From GW2011-AR15 sp964428335 (GTDB lineage Archaea; Nanobdellota; Nanobdellia; Woesearchaeales; GW2011-AR15): a stretch of DNA of 64,000 nucleotides. A program made the translations under genes and the position numbers. Shown piece by piece: positions 26,043-34,866 of this stretch; the stretch's first letter is position 1, and each line of letters begins with the position of its first letter. Below the pieces are notes generated by a model. That model was not told the origin of the DNA. It ran no database searches and worked only from the letters and a program-made list of their open reading frames with translations. Location: assembly GCA_964428335.1 (NCBI GenBank), contig CAYRXW010000001.1:1-64000 (forward strand), given 5' to 3'.

Positions 26043-26050
26043 ATGGCTGA
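26012..26050 (+). CDS. 12-codon upstream ORF overlapping the main start
   Basis: ATG at 26012 follows GGAGGAGAAT and opens a 12-residue frame MFILPLRRLKNG that ends in TGA just inside the main gene, overlapping its ATG in another frame. It would be a leader peptide coupled to the main gene. Translation is not proven. Confidence 0.4.
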   Translation: MFILPLRRLKNG

Positions 26051-26276
26051 AAAAGTCGCAAAAGTAGGAGTTAAGAAACAAGAAGGATACCTCTATTTCG
26101 TTGATAAACAAGGAGATGTATCCAGAGCTGTCATGAGCAGAGGCGGAAGGAAGAAAGGAAAAGCAAAAGTAGAGAAAGTTGCAAAAGTAGGAGTCAAGAA
26201 AGAGAAAGGCTACCTATATTTCCTGGACAGGAACGGAGACGTTTCAAGAGCCAAGATGGCAAGAGGAAGGAAGTAA
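26043..26276 (+). CDS. small basic protein made of two near-identical repeats
   Basis: A 77-residue, very Lys/Arg-rich protein. The unit EKVAKVGVKK...GYLYF(V/L)D...GDVSRA.M(S/A)RG(G)RK occurs twice (about residues 3-39 and 41-77). It has a strong AAGGAGGT ribosome binding site 6 bases before the ATG. The family is not named to my knowledge; size, charge and strong expression signals suggest an abundant nucleic-acid-binding protein. This is inference. Confidence 0.7.
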   Translation: MAEKVAKVGVKKQEGYLYFVDKQGDVSRAVMSRGGRKKGKAKVEKVAKVGVKKEKGYLYFLDRNGDVSRAKMARGRK

Positions 26277-26312
26277 TTTCTTTCTATTTTTCTATTTATT
26301 TTTTCTATATTC

Positions 26313-26320
26313 TTATAAAT
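26313..26320 (+). promoter_or_regulatory. TATA box of the herA-like gene
   Basis: TTATAAAT lies about 26 bases before the ATG at 26342, as expected for a leaderless mRNA. Confidence 0.55.
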
Positions 26321-26341
26321 GTGGAACCATTTTAACTAAAC

Positions 26342-27856
26342 ATGAAAGGCATCATCATATCAGGAAAATTCTCAGAACTAATGGTTAGGCAGAAGCACGG
26401 TGAAGAGTTTGAGCTTGGAGAATTATTAATTACAGAAAACAAAAATTCAAAGATGCTCCTCCAAGTATATGATCTGTTATATGGTTCCCAGCTTAACACC
26501 TCAAACCTTGAGCTTGCATCAGGGATGAAGCTTGAAGAAGAGAATGATCTGGAATTCATGGATGAAAAACTAAGGAATTACAACCTTGCCATGCTAAAAA
26601 ACCTTATCACTTTAAGGAATGATAAATCTGAGACATCAAAATCGCTTCCTGATTTTTTCTCAAAAGTAAGGGGTGTGAAAAAAGATGACCTGCTATTTTT
26701 GACAAAACCAAAAAACCCTCTTTTCTTAGGAAATTTAAGGTCAGGAACCAAGTCACTGCCAGTCCCAATATACCTTGATGGGGAAAAGGCATTCAGCCAT
26801 CACATACTTATACCTGCAACAACAGGAAGGGGAAAATCAAACCTTTCATATGTGATGCTTTGGGATTTACTTGATAAGAATTATGCAGGCATCTTAGTGC
26901 TGGATCCACATGATGAGTATTATGGCAGGAACAAGTTCGGGCTAAAGAACCATAAGTCCGGAAATACAGTTTACTATTCTCCAAATCCACCTGTGGGAGG
27001 AAGAACATTAAAGGTAAACTTAAAGCAGATTACGCCTAACCACTTTAATGGGGCATATGAATGGACTACAGCGCAAAAGGAAGCGCTGAATTCATACTAC
27101 AAAAATTATGAAGAAAACTGGATTGAAGCAATTATTCTAGAAAAGGAAATCAAGAATTTCCAGGAAGGGACTGTCTCTGTGCTAAGACGAAGAATGCTTT
27201 CATTGCTTGATTTGGAAACAGATGAAAACAGGATTTTAGCCAAAGGCATATTTGATACTAATATGGGTGAGAATACAGTAAGCGATATAACAAAAGAACT
27301 TGAGAAAGGAAAAATTGTCATTGTAGACACATCCTCTTTTTCCGGGAATGTTGAAATACTTATAGGAAGCCTCATTGCAACAGAGATATTTAAAAAATAC
27401 AGGCATTACAAGACAACTGGTGAACTTGCAGCTAAGCCAGTAATCTCTATATTCTTAGAAGAAGCCCCAAGAGTACTTGGGAAGGAAGTTTTGGAAAAAG
27501 GGCCAAACATCTTTTCTACAATTGCAAGAGAAGGGAGGAAATTCAAGATTGGGCTTACTGCAGTAACGCAGCTTCCAAGCCTTATTCCAAGGGAAATACT
27601 TGCAAATATGAACACAAAAATTATCCTTGGGATTGAGATGCAGCCTGAGAGGCAGGCAATAATTGATTCAGCAGCACAGGATTTGAGTTCAGATTCAAGA
27701 GCAATAGCTTCGCTTGACAAAGGGGAAGCAATTATCACTTCAAATTTCACAAGGTTTGCGATACCTATAAAGATACCATTGTTTGAAGAGTTTGCTAAAA
27801 AAGATGAGAAAAAAGACAATGCAAAGAATAGTTTTGAAGGTATTAACTTAAACTAG
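26342..27856 (+). CDS. HerA-like DNA translocase/helicase ATPase
   Basis: A 504-residue FtsK/HerA-superfamily ATPase with a DUF87 core. The Walker A motif is in PATTGRGKSN near residues 157-166, the Walker B-like strand in VISIFLEEAPR, and a HerA-type arginine-rich region AREGRKFKIGL and QLPSL follow. Archaeal HerA works as a hexamer with nuclease NurA and with Mre11-Rad50 to resect DNA ends. An mre11-like gene lies 0.5 kb away, but no nurA or rad50 is seen in this window. The stop overlaps the convergent 165-residue ORF by 4 bases. Confidence 0.88.
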   Translation: MKGIIISGKFSELMVRQKHGEEFELGELLITENKNSKMLLQVYDLLYGSQLNTSNLELASGMKLEEENDLEFMDEKLRNYNLAMLKNLITLRNDKSETSKSLPDFFSKVRGVKKDDLLFLTKPKNPLFLGNLRSGTKSLPVPIYLDGEKAFSHHILIPATTGRGKSNLSYVMLWDLLDKNYAGILVLDPHDEYYGRNKFGLKNHKSGNTVYYSPNPPVGGRTLKVNLKQITPNHFNGAYEWTTAQKEALNSYYKNYEENWIEAIILEKEIKNFQEGTVSVLRRRMLSLLDLETDENRILAKGIFDTNMGENTVSDITKELEKGKIVIVDTSSFSGNVEILIGSLIATEIFKKYRHYKTTGELAAKPVISIFLEEAPRVLGKEVLEKGPNIFSTIAREGRKFKIGLTAVTQLPSLIPREILANMNTKIILGIEMQPERQAIIDSAAQDLSSDSRAIASLDKGEAIITSNFTRFAIPIKIPLFEEFAKKDEKKDNAKNSFEGINLN

Positions 27857-28311
27857 TAATCTGGTTTTTGCATATATTTCTCTAACTGTCTTAAAACTGC
27901 TTTTTTTATTAAAGAAAGAGAGCCTGGGATATGCTCTGTTATATGCACATAATAAAAACTTAAAACTACTTTTGTGAAACCTTTTGGATAATTAACGAGC
28001 GAAGCTGGATAAACAAGCGTGCTTGCAAAGATTGCACCTATTATTTTTTCATAAGAGTTCACTTCTGATTTTTGCCTGTTGTTCCTATGAATATACCTTC
28101 TGTATGCTATGTATAAAGGTGAAGTGATATTCTCAATTCCAGGTACAATCTTAAAAATAAACCCATAATACATAGCTTTTATCAATTCTTCAACGTGATC
28201 AAAATCAGATTTTATATACTCATCTAATGTCTGTTTTTCAGTTTCTGTTATTCTTTTTTCAAAGCAGAGTCTTTCAACAATATGCTCTAATTCTTCCACT
28301 GTCACTTTCAT
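27853..28311 (-). CDS. unknown protein between herA and mre11
   Basis: 152 residues from ATG 28311; an ATG at 28350 would add 13 residues, but that codon sits next to the minus-strand TATA-like GACTTTTTATATAG. The sequence has helical N-terminal and hydrophobic central parts (GFIFKIVPGIENI, GAIFASTLVYPASLV), perhaps one or two membrane-associated helices. I do not recognise the family. It lies opposite to herA and mre11, so it is not co-transcribed with them. Confidence 0.5.
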   Translation of the reverse strand: MKVTVEELEHIVERLCFEKRITETEKQTLDEYIKSDFDHVEELIKAMYYGFIFKIVPGIENITSPLYIAYRRYIHRNNRQKSEVNSYEKIIGAIFASTLVYPASLVNYPKGFTKVVLSFYYVHITEHIPGSLSLIKKAVLRQLEKYMQKPDY

Positions 28312-28399
28312 CTTTAAGCAACTCAAATTTTTAGAGATAGAAAACTTCATGCTATATAAAAAGTCATCTTTAAAAATATCTCTTCATTCATTAGCTTCT

Positions 28400-29587
28400 A
28401 TGAAATTTACGCACATGGCTGACTGCCACATCGGGGGATGGAGAGATCCAAAGCTGAATGAATTAAATTCAGAAGCTTTCAAAACCGCAATTGACATTTC
28501 AGTAAATGAAAAAGTTGACTTTATTCTTATAGGTGGGGACTTATTCAACACAGCCCTTCCAGGCATAGACAAACTAAAGGATGTTGTAAAAAAATTCAAG
28601 GAAGTAAAAGATATTGGCATCCCGGTTTACCTAATACCTGGAAGTCATGATTTCTCACCGTCAGGAAAGACAATGCTTGATGTCCTGGAACATGCGGGCT
28701 TATGCATAAATGTTGTAAAAGGGGAAATCTTAGAAAACAGGAAACTTAGGCTTAAATTTACAGTAGACGAAAAAACAGGAGCAAAGATAACAGGATTATT
28801 AGGAAGAAGAGGCATGCTTGAAAAATCATATTACAATGAATTAGACAGGGAACACCTGGAAAATGAGCAGGGTTTCAAAATATTTTTGTTCCATACTGCA
28901 CTTGATGAGCTAAAGCCAAAATCAATGCAAAATATGGAAGCTTCTCCAATCTCCCTTCTTCCGAAAGGATTCGAATACTATGCAGGAGGGCATGTGCACA
29001 TAGTTGAAAAAAAAGACCTGCCAGGATATAAAAATGTGGTATATCCAGGGCCGTTATTCCCAAATAATTTTCATGAGCTTGAGGAGCTTAAGGGAGGCGG
29101 TTTTTACATTTATGAAAATGGAAACATAATAAGAAAAGATATAGTGATCAAGGAAATCCTTATGGTCAAGCTTGATTGCAATTATAAGACCTCACAGGAA
29201 ATATCTTCAGAAATAATGGATTACCTTACAAGGAACAACCTTGACAGCAGGATAGTTATGATCAGGCTTTTTGGTAAAATCGAAGGCAAGATTTCAGATA
29301 TAGACTTTAGGAGGATGTATGAATATGCATATGAAAAAAATGCTTATTATATCATGAGAAACACTTCATCATTATCCAGCAGGGAATTTGAAGAGATCAA
29401 AATAGAAACCACAAAAAATGCAGAAGAAGACCTGATAAATGAGCACGCAGGAAATAATTTTGAAAAGGCCAAGGAAAAACATATGATAGTGCAACTCATG
29501 GGAATACTTTCCTCAGAAAGAAAGGACGGGGAGAAAGTATACGAATATGAAAGCAGGATAGCAAAGGATTTAGAAAGTCTTTACTGA
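28400..29587 (+). CDS. mre11: Mre11-like double-strand-break nuclease
   Basis: A 395-residue calcineurin-like phosphoesterase of the Mre11/SbcD family, with metal motifs DCHIGG (residues 8-13), GGDLF, GSHDF and GGHVHIV. The start at 28400 was chosen over 28349 because MKFTHMADCHIG is the family N-terminus, and a TATA-like TTTAAAAATA about 25 bases upstream implies a leaderless mRNA. Mre11 normally works with Rad50, which is not in this window. Its stop overlaps the convergent kinase gene by 7 bases. Confidence 0.9.
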   Translation: MKFTHMADCHIGGWRDPKLNELNSEAFKTAIDISVNEKVDFILIGGDLFNTALPGIDKLKDVVKKFKEVKDIGIPVYLIPGSHDFSPSGKTMLDVLEHAGLCINVVKGEILENRKLRLKFTVDEKTGAKITGLLGRRGMLEKSYYNELDREHLENEQGFKIFLFHTALDELKPKSMQNMEASPISLLPKGFEYYAGGHVHIVEKKDLPGYKNVVYPGPLFPNNFHELEELKGGGFYIYENGNIIRKDIVIKEILMVKLDCNYKTSQEISSEIMDYLTRNNLDSRIVMIRLFGKIEGKISDIDFRRMYEYAYEKNAYYIMRNTSSLSSREFEEIKIETTKNAEEDLINEHAGNNFEKAKEKHMIVQLMGILSSERKDGEKVYEYESRIAKDLESLY

Positions 29588-30459
29588 GCTTTGGCTTTAA
29601 GAGCTAAATTATAAATCGGCAAGACCTCATTTTCTCTTTTTACCAAGTACCATTCTTTTATCCACTGCTCTCTTCTACTTTTACTTAAGTACCTGATGTT
29701 GAACTGTTCTTTTGGAAGAACCTGCAAAATAAACTCATCCAGCCCAGAAGCGCTGAAAAGCGTATTATTATAAGACAAATCAAACAGGCTTTTTTCTACA
29801 TACGGATATATGTATTTTTTTGCTGCTTTCACAACTTGCTTTTTCCACATGGCTATAGTGTCTCTAGGATGCCTTCCCATAGCAGCATCTCTTGGAAGCC
29901 TTCTGTCCAGTGCGATATCAGAATCAGCTTCTATATAGATTTTTTTATCTATAATCTCCAAAAGCTGCTGAGCTTTTCCTTTAGGATTTTCTAATATTAA
30001 TTCTCCTTTTCTCTCTCCCTGGACATATCTTCCTCTTACTTTCTCAGCAGCAAATAAAAGGAAACTTTCAACAATTATCAGCTTATTTCCATAAACCCTG
30101 TCAAATTGACCTTCAAGATAGATACCTTCATTCTTAACATATCTTGGGACATCAGTGTACCCATTTTCCATTAATTCTTTTATTGCTCTAATAAGCCTAT
30201 CATAATCAATCAGCCTAGGATCATCCCAGTTTACCAGCTTTATTGCATCTGTGAGAGTTCTATCTATCCCCTGAATATCATACACATCCTGAATAGTTCT
30301 ATAGAAATTATCTAAATGAAGGACAGCAACATCTTTTTCTTTTAAATTGGTAAATTTAACTGCTGAATCGCCAAGAAGATCAGCAATTGTAGTCTTTCCG
30401 CTACCACTAATCCCACTAAGCCCTAAAACAACTGAATCAACTGAAATGTTATCCCCCAA
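29581..30459 (-). CDS. uridine kinase/phosphoribulokinase-like P-loop kinase
   Basis: A 292-residue protein with the Walker A motif GISGSGKTT (residues 16-24), LHLDNFYR (family D-x-FY signature) and IVESFLLF near the Walker B-like position. This is the pattern of the uridine kinase/phosphoribulokinase family, which phosphorylates nucleosides or sugar phosphates. The RRLPRDAAMGR segment resembles the arginine-rich lid of uridine kinases. The substrate is not clear. A C-terminal extension of about 70 residues is unusual. Confidence 0.8.
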   Translation of the reverse strand: MGDNISVDSVVLGLSGISGSGKTTIADLLGDSAVKFTNLKEKDVAVLHLDNFYRTIQDVYDIQGIDRTLTDAIKLVNWDDPRLIDYDRLIRAIKELMENGYTDVPRYVKNEGIYLEGQFDRVYGNKLIIVESFLLFAAEKVRGRYVQGERKGELILENPKGKAQQLLEIIDKKIYIEADSDIALDRRLPRDAAMGRHPRDTIAMWKKQVVKAAKKYIYPYVEKSLFDLSYNNTLFSASGLDEFILQVLPKEQFNIRYLSKSRREQWIKEWYLVKRENEVLPIYNLALKAKAQ

Positions 30460-30517
30460 ATTACTTAAATATTTCTTATCCTTTTAAAGATATAGAAAAA
30501 AAATAAATTCTTAAATT

Positions 30518-30820
30518 TCATCCGAAAGCAAAATAATGCTCGCTTACAGCATTGGAGTAATTCAAGTCCATGAGCGCATCAATGATCTCTTCATTCAAAT
30601 CCTGTTCAATCCTTGCCATGATATCTTTTGTTTTTTGCATTTCAAAACCACCAAGATTTACTGTATCAATAGGATTTAAATACCTCACACGGGAATGTCC
30701 AATGAAAAAAATGTCCAGTGAATGTCTATCTGGTTTTATAGAGGAGAAATCAAGTTTTTTTAATTGTTTTACGAATGTTAGCGAGTATGTCCAGTGTGGT
30801 TTTTTGTCTACTGGATGCAA
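30518..30820 (-). CDS. small protein of unknown function following alaX
   Basis: A 100-residue ORF that begins with TTG 5 bases after the alaX stop, suggesting translational coupling. It has no signal peptide, membrane segment or recognised motif. Coding status rests on gene order and length only. Confidence 0.4.
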   Translation of the reverse strand: MHPVDKKPHWTYSLTFVKQLKKLDFSSIKPDRHSLDIFFIGHSRVRYLNPIDTVNLGGFEMQKTKDIMARIEQDLNEEIIDALMDLNYSNAVSEHYFAFG

Positions 30821-30824
30821 TTAA

Positions 30825-31946
30825 TTAGAAAAGCATTTTGATTTCTTTTAAAACTTCTTCAGAATTTCCTTCAAAACTGCCCATTGCAAAGCTTCCTTTG
30901 CCTCCGCCTTTGCCATTAAATCTTTCTAGAGCCTTATTAAGGATTTTAGGAATATCATACCCAAAGCTTTGGTCAGCGCTTAAAAGAACAGTATTTCTTT
31001 CATCCAAGTTTATAAAGCATACAATCGCATTTTTTGATAATTCAGCGCTTCTGTCAACCAGCTGTTTCTTTTCAATGCCTTCTGTCACATTATAGACAAA
31101 TTTTTTGCCATTAATCATATCTTCTTTATTAAATTCCAATAGTTTTGAAGAAGCTTTCCTGAACTTTTCCTTGTACTCCTCACTTTCCTTCTTTAGTCTT
31201 TCAACTGTTTTTGTTATCTCATCAGTCTCTAAAGCAGCTACAGCAAGCCTAAAACCCTTTGTGTAATACGAATAATCTTTCAGATCAGTCTTAAACCTCA
31301 GTTCCCAGTTCCCTTTTGTTATATTGAATTTTGTAATCAGTAAATTCCCAATATGGCTTGTAGAAGGGACATGGATTCCGGCACATGCTGACAAATCAAA
31401 ATCCTTTACCTCAACTACCCTTACAATATCTGGAACCCTTTCAGCTTTTATTCTTACGCCCAGTTTAATCGCTTCCTCTTTTCTATATTCGTGCTCGATT
31501 ATCGTCCTATCTTCAGAAATCACCTTATTTACCATTTCCTCTACTTTAAACAGTCTTTCCCAGTCTAGGTCATTTGCCTTGATGAATAAAGAGCTTTCAT
31601 GCTCATCCAGATCAATCTTTACAAGCTCAATTTCCCCAAACACCAGTTCAAGGCTTTTAAAAAGAATATGCTCACCTGTATGCATCTTTATCAAATTTAA
31701 TCTTCTTTCCTTATTCACAAAAAGATTAACTTCTCCGAGAACTGCTCCCTTAATTCTATGCAATATCTTATCTTCCTTCTTGAAAACTTCCAGCACTTCA
31801 CAATCATTAATGAAACCTAAATCGCATGGCTGACCTCCTCCTCCAGGATAGAAAATAGTCTCTTCCAGCTCAACCAAGTCATCAACCTGGCTTTTTACTT
31901 TTGTCCTATATTCAAACAAAAACGGATTATGGTAAAGCATCTTCAA
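30825..31946 (-). CDS. alanyl-tRNA editing protein, AlaX-L type with DHHA1 domain
   Basis: A 373-residue trans-editing protein for mischarged tRNA-Ala. The N-terminal barrel carries YPGGGGQPCDLG, the zinc motif HTGEH is near residues 90-94, and a CAGIH segment takes the place of C-x-G-x-H near residues 188-192. The C-terminal DHHA1 domain ends in GGGKGSFAMGSFEG. With its linker coiled coil this is AlaX-L, like the end half of AlaRS. It is one of two AlaX proteins in the window (the other is AlaX-M at 9037). Confidence 0.92.
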   Translation of the reverse strand: MKMLYHNPFLFEYRTKVKSQVDDLVELEETIFYPGGGGQPCDLGFINDCEVLEVFKKEDKILHRIKGAVLGEVNLFVNKERRLNLIKMHTGEHILFKSLELVFGEIELVKIDLDEHESSLFIKANDLDWERLFKVEEMVNKVISEDRTIIEHEYRKEEAIKLGVRIKAERVPDIVRVVEVKDFDLSACAGIHVPSTSHIGNLLITKFNITKGNWELRFKTDLKDYSYYTKGFRLAVAALETDEITKTVERLKKESEEYKEKFRKASSKLLEFNKEDMINGKKFVYNVTEGIEKKQLVDRSAELSKNAIVCFINLDERNTVLLSADQSFGYDIPKILNKALERFNGKGGGKGSFAMGSFEGNSEEVLKEIKMLF

Positions 31947-32067
31947 ATGGATTGAAAAAGCATATAAATAATTATTCCTATCTTATGTTAAAAACTTCAT
32001 TTTTTTATTTTGTTCATGTTAATTTTTTAACATTTTCTTTAAATATAATTATTTTTAGCAAAACAGG

Positions 32068-32712
32068 ATGGTCCAGGTTGAATTTGTAATTCTTGCAGTA
32101 GGCGGAGTTGGGTTTATTTATCAGATTGTAAAACATAAAACAGGTCTTGGGGCAAGGCTTCAAAATAGCAATGACTTAACTCATTTAGATCATAACCAAA
32201 AAAATTTTTTATTTAGCTGGATTGGAAGAATCATAAGCGGGTTTGATGACGCACCAGATGACAGATACCTCTCAAAAGTCATTGAAGAAGAGATGTCTTC
32301 AGAGAAGTTTAATGGTTATAACTTATTTAAATCCAAAATAGATGAGATAGTCCAAAACTATAAGAGGGCTGAAGAATCAAATATAGCTTCTGATGCAAGA
32401 TTAACAGCAGGACTTGAAAATATATTATATAGTTCAATGCTAAATTTTAACGAGCCTAAAGAACAATCATTATCAAATTACTTCAAATATTTTTTCTTTG
32501 AGGGTTACCATAAAACAGAGCCGGTAGTAAGACCAATTTTTACAAAAGCCCTTCAATATGCAAAGGAAGAATATTTGAATGGAAACCAGGATAGCTTAAA
32601 TATTCTGATTGACAAAGTACTTTATTTTTCAAGGATGCTAATTGATGAAAAAAACAGGGATGATTATCTTGTTAAACTTAATGCAGAATCAGTTTCTTTA
32701 GCATATCCTTGA
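32068..32712 (+). CDS. membrane-anchored protein of unknown function
   Basis: A 214-residue protein with an N-terminal hydrophobic segment (VEFVILAVGGVGFIYQIV), then a charged helical region. No family is recognised. A TATA-like region with ATATAATTATTTT lies just upstream (32041-32057). The 3' end overlaps the convergent gatB by 35 bases. Confidence 0.55.
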   Translation: MVQVEFVILAVGGVGFIYQIVKHKTGLGARLQNSNDLTHLDHNQKNFLFSWIGRIISGFDDAPDDRYLSKVIEEEMSSEKFNGYNLFKSKIDEIVQNYKRAEESNIASDARLTAGLENILYSSMLNFNEPKEQSLSNYFKYFFFEGYHKTEPVVRPIFTKALQYAKEEYLNGNQDSLNILIDKVLYFSRMLIDEKNRDDYLVKLNAESVSLAYP

Positions 32713-34078
32713 CTTCACTCGCATTAGCTTTCCCCCTGCTTTTTTTCATAACTGCTCCAAGGAGGAAATTCAGTGCCTCTTCTTTCCCTGATCTAAAATC
32801 ATCAGCTGCTTTTCTATTCTCACTTATTGCTTCGCTGCAGAATTTTTTTACTTCAGAACTGTCATTAATTGTTTCAAGCCCTTCTTTTTTCACATAGCTT
32901 AAGACATCTGTTTTTTCCTTGGCAAGCTTCTCAAGGATTTTCTGTGCAACTTTATCAGTTATTTTCTTCTCTTCCAAAAGTTTCAGCAGCTTAATAAACT
33001 CATCAATATTAATTTCATTATAACCTATCTCACTGTAATTTGCAGCTTTTACAAGCTCTCTTCTTATCCACTTTCCTGCAAGAACTGGGTTAACTTTTTT
33101 TGACACTTTTTCAAAAATATTCACCAGTTCAAAATCACTGCTGATTACATAGGAATCTTCTTCGCTTAGCCCAAACCCTTTTAACCTTTCTTCTTTCTCA
33201 TCAGGAAGCTCAGGAAGCTCACCAAAATCTAGTTCAGAGATTTTTATAGGCACTAAGTCTGGCTCAAATATATATCCATAGTCTTCTTCAGATTCTTTTT
33301 TCCTGAGGGAATAGGTGAAGCCTTTAACACTATCCCATGCCCTTGTTTCCATACCTTCAATTTTTTCCTGCCTCTGCCTTTCTATCTCATAATTGATTGC
33401 CCTTTCAATCTCCTTAAAACCCGAAATATTCTTTATTTCAACCCTTTTATAACCATGTTCCTTTATTGATACATTAGCATCGCACTTTATTACGCATCTT
33501 TTATGATAGATTCCAAGATATTCAAGAATCGTAATCAGTTTCTTTAGAAAATCTCTTGCTTCGCCAGCATTTTCAATTTCAGGCTTTGTCACAATTTCGC
33601 AAAGAGGGTTCCCTGATCTGTTATAATCTATAAGCACATAAGATGACTTACCAATACCTGAAGGATGAACAAGGGAAGCAGGATCTTCTTCGATATGAAT
33701 CCTTGATACTCCAATCTTCCTGCTATTTATTTTTATCCAGCCATTTGTTCCCAGAGGCTCTTCATACTGCGTAATCTGGTAATTCTTTACAAGATCAGGA
33801 TAAAAATAACTTTTTCTTGAAAACACTATTTTTTCTGATATCATGCAGTTTAATGCACTTGCCAAAAGATACGATTTTTCAAGCGCTTTTTTATTGGCTA
33901 CTGGCTTACTGCCAGGATGCCCAAGGCAAATGGCACAAGTCCTTGAATTAGGGAAATCATCTCCATAAGTTTTGCAGCTGCAGAATAATTTAGTCTCTGT
34001 GTTTAACTCAACATGAATCTCAAGCCCTATCACTACATCAGACTTAAAACCAGCATCCTTTTCTTTTAATTTAGTCAT
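32678..34078 (-). CDS. gatB: Asp/Glu-tRNA amidotransferase subunit B
   Basis: A 466-residue GatB, the kinase/tRNA-binding subunit of GatCAB. It activates Asp-tRNA(Asn) or Glu-tRNA(Gln) by phosphorylation. It has the N-terminal GLEIHVELNT signature, a zinc site C-S-C-x9-C-A-I-C (CSCK...RTCAICLGHPG), and conserved segments RSYFYPDLVKNYQI-like and IEEDPASL. A C-terminal YqeY-like tail is visible. Its start overlaps the patatin gene stop by 4 bases. It completes gatC and gatA in the same run. Confidence 0.96.
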   Translation of the reverse strand: MTKLKEKDAGFKSDVVIGLEIHVELNTETKLFCSCKTYGDDFPNSRTCAICLGHPGSKPVANKKALEKSYLLASALNCMISEKIVFSRKSYFYPDLVKNYQITQYEEPLGTNGWIKINSRKIGVSRIHIEEDPASLVHPSGIGKSSYVLIDYNRSGNPLCEIVTKPEIENAGEARDFLKKLITILEYLGIYHKRCVIKCDANVSIKEHGYKRVEIKNISGFKEIERAINYEIERQRQEKIEGMETRAWDSVKGFTYSLRKKESEEDYGYIFEPDLVPIKISELDFGELPELPDEKEERLKGFGLSEEDSYVISSDFELVNIFEKVSKKVNPVLAGKWIRRELVKAANYSEIGYNEINIDEFIKLLKLLEEKKITDKVAQKILEKLAKEKTDVLSYVKKEGLETINDSSEVKKFCSEAISENRKAADDFRSGKEEALNFLLGAVMKKSRGKANASEVKDMLKKLILH

Positions 34079-34866
34079 TTTACAAGTTTTAAAATCTCTT
34101 TTATATTTTTATGTGCTTCAATTTCTCCTGCCCTGATATATTTTTTTGCATTATGAAAATTAAATGTTTCAACCCTTTTTCCAGCTTTTGGCTTTAACAC
34201 AAGGATATTTTTCCCGTATTTTTTTGCATTGTATTTTGATAAATTGCATGCCATTACATCATATGTCCTTAAAATAACCTGCTTGATATCAAAATCCTCA
34301 TTATCTACATTTTCTAAAGTGAATAAATCAACAGCAATAACTTTTTCAGCACCCATTTTTTTTACAAGTTCAACAGGTGTTGCATCAGAAAGACCGCCAT
34401 CTACAAGATGATATCCTTTGTATTTTTTTACAGGAAAAACACCTGGAAAAGTTGCAGACATCATTATTGCATCAAGAAGGTTTCCTTCATCCAAAATCAG
34501 CTGCTTTCCAGTTTCAAGGGCAGTTGCACCAACCTTTACAGGTATCAGTGTGTCATCAAATGTTTTATCCCCAAAAAACCGGCTTAGTTCCTTTTTAATT
34601 TTTTCTCCTTTGATCAATGACTTTCTTGGATCATTTAAATCGATTAAGGAAAGCACTTTTCTTCTGTTTAATTTTGTAACATATTCATAAATCCCATCAA
34701 CATTTCCATAAAGTGCAAAATAGCAGGCAACTAAAGCACCCATACTTGTTCCTGTAATGTAATCTATTTTAATCCCGTGTTTTTGCAGTACTCTTATAAC
34801 TCCAATATGTGAAAGCCCTCTTGCACCACCACTGCTTAAAACCAATCCAAGAGTCATTTTAAACAC
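34075..34866 (-). CDS. patatin-like phospholipase
   Basis: A 263-residue patatin-family serine hydrolase. The oxyanion loop is GGARGLSHIG, the nucleophile Ser41 lies in GTSMG, and the catalytic Asp lies in VDGG near residue 154. No signal peptide or membrane helix. Members cleave acyl esters of lipids. It lies between gatA and gatB with short overlaps on both sides, an unusual partner for a tRNA amidotransferase. Confidence 0.92.
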   Translation of the reverse strand: MFKMTLGLVLSSGGARGLSHIGVIRVLQKHGIKIDYITGTSMGALVACYFALYGNVDGIYEYVTKLNRRKVLSLIDLNDPRKSLIKGEKIKKELSRFFGDKTFDDTLIPVKVGATALETGKQLILDEGNLLDAIMMSATFPGVFPVKKYKGYHLVDGGLSDATPVELVKKMGAEKVIAVDLFTLENVDNEDFDIKQVILRTYDVMACNLSKYNAKKYGKNILVLKPKAGKRVETFNFHNAKKYIRAGEIEAHKNIKEILKLVK

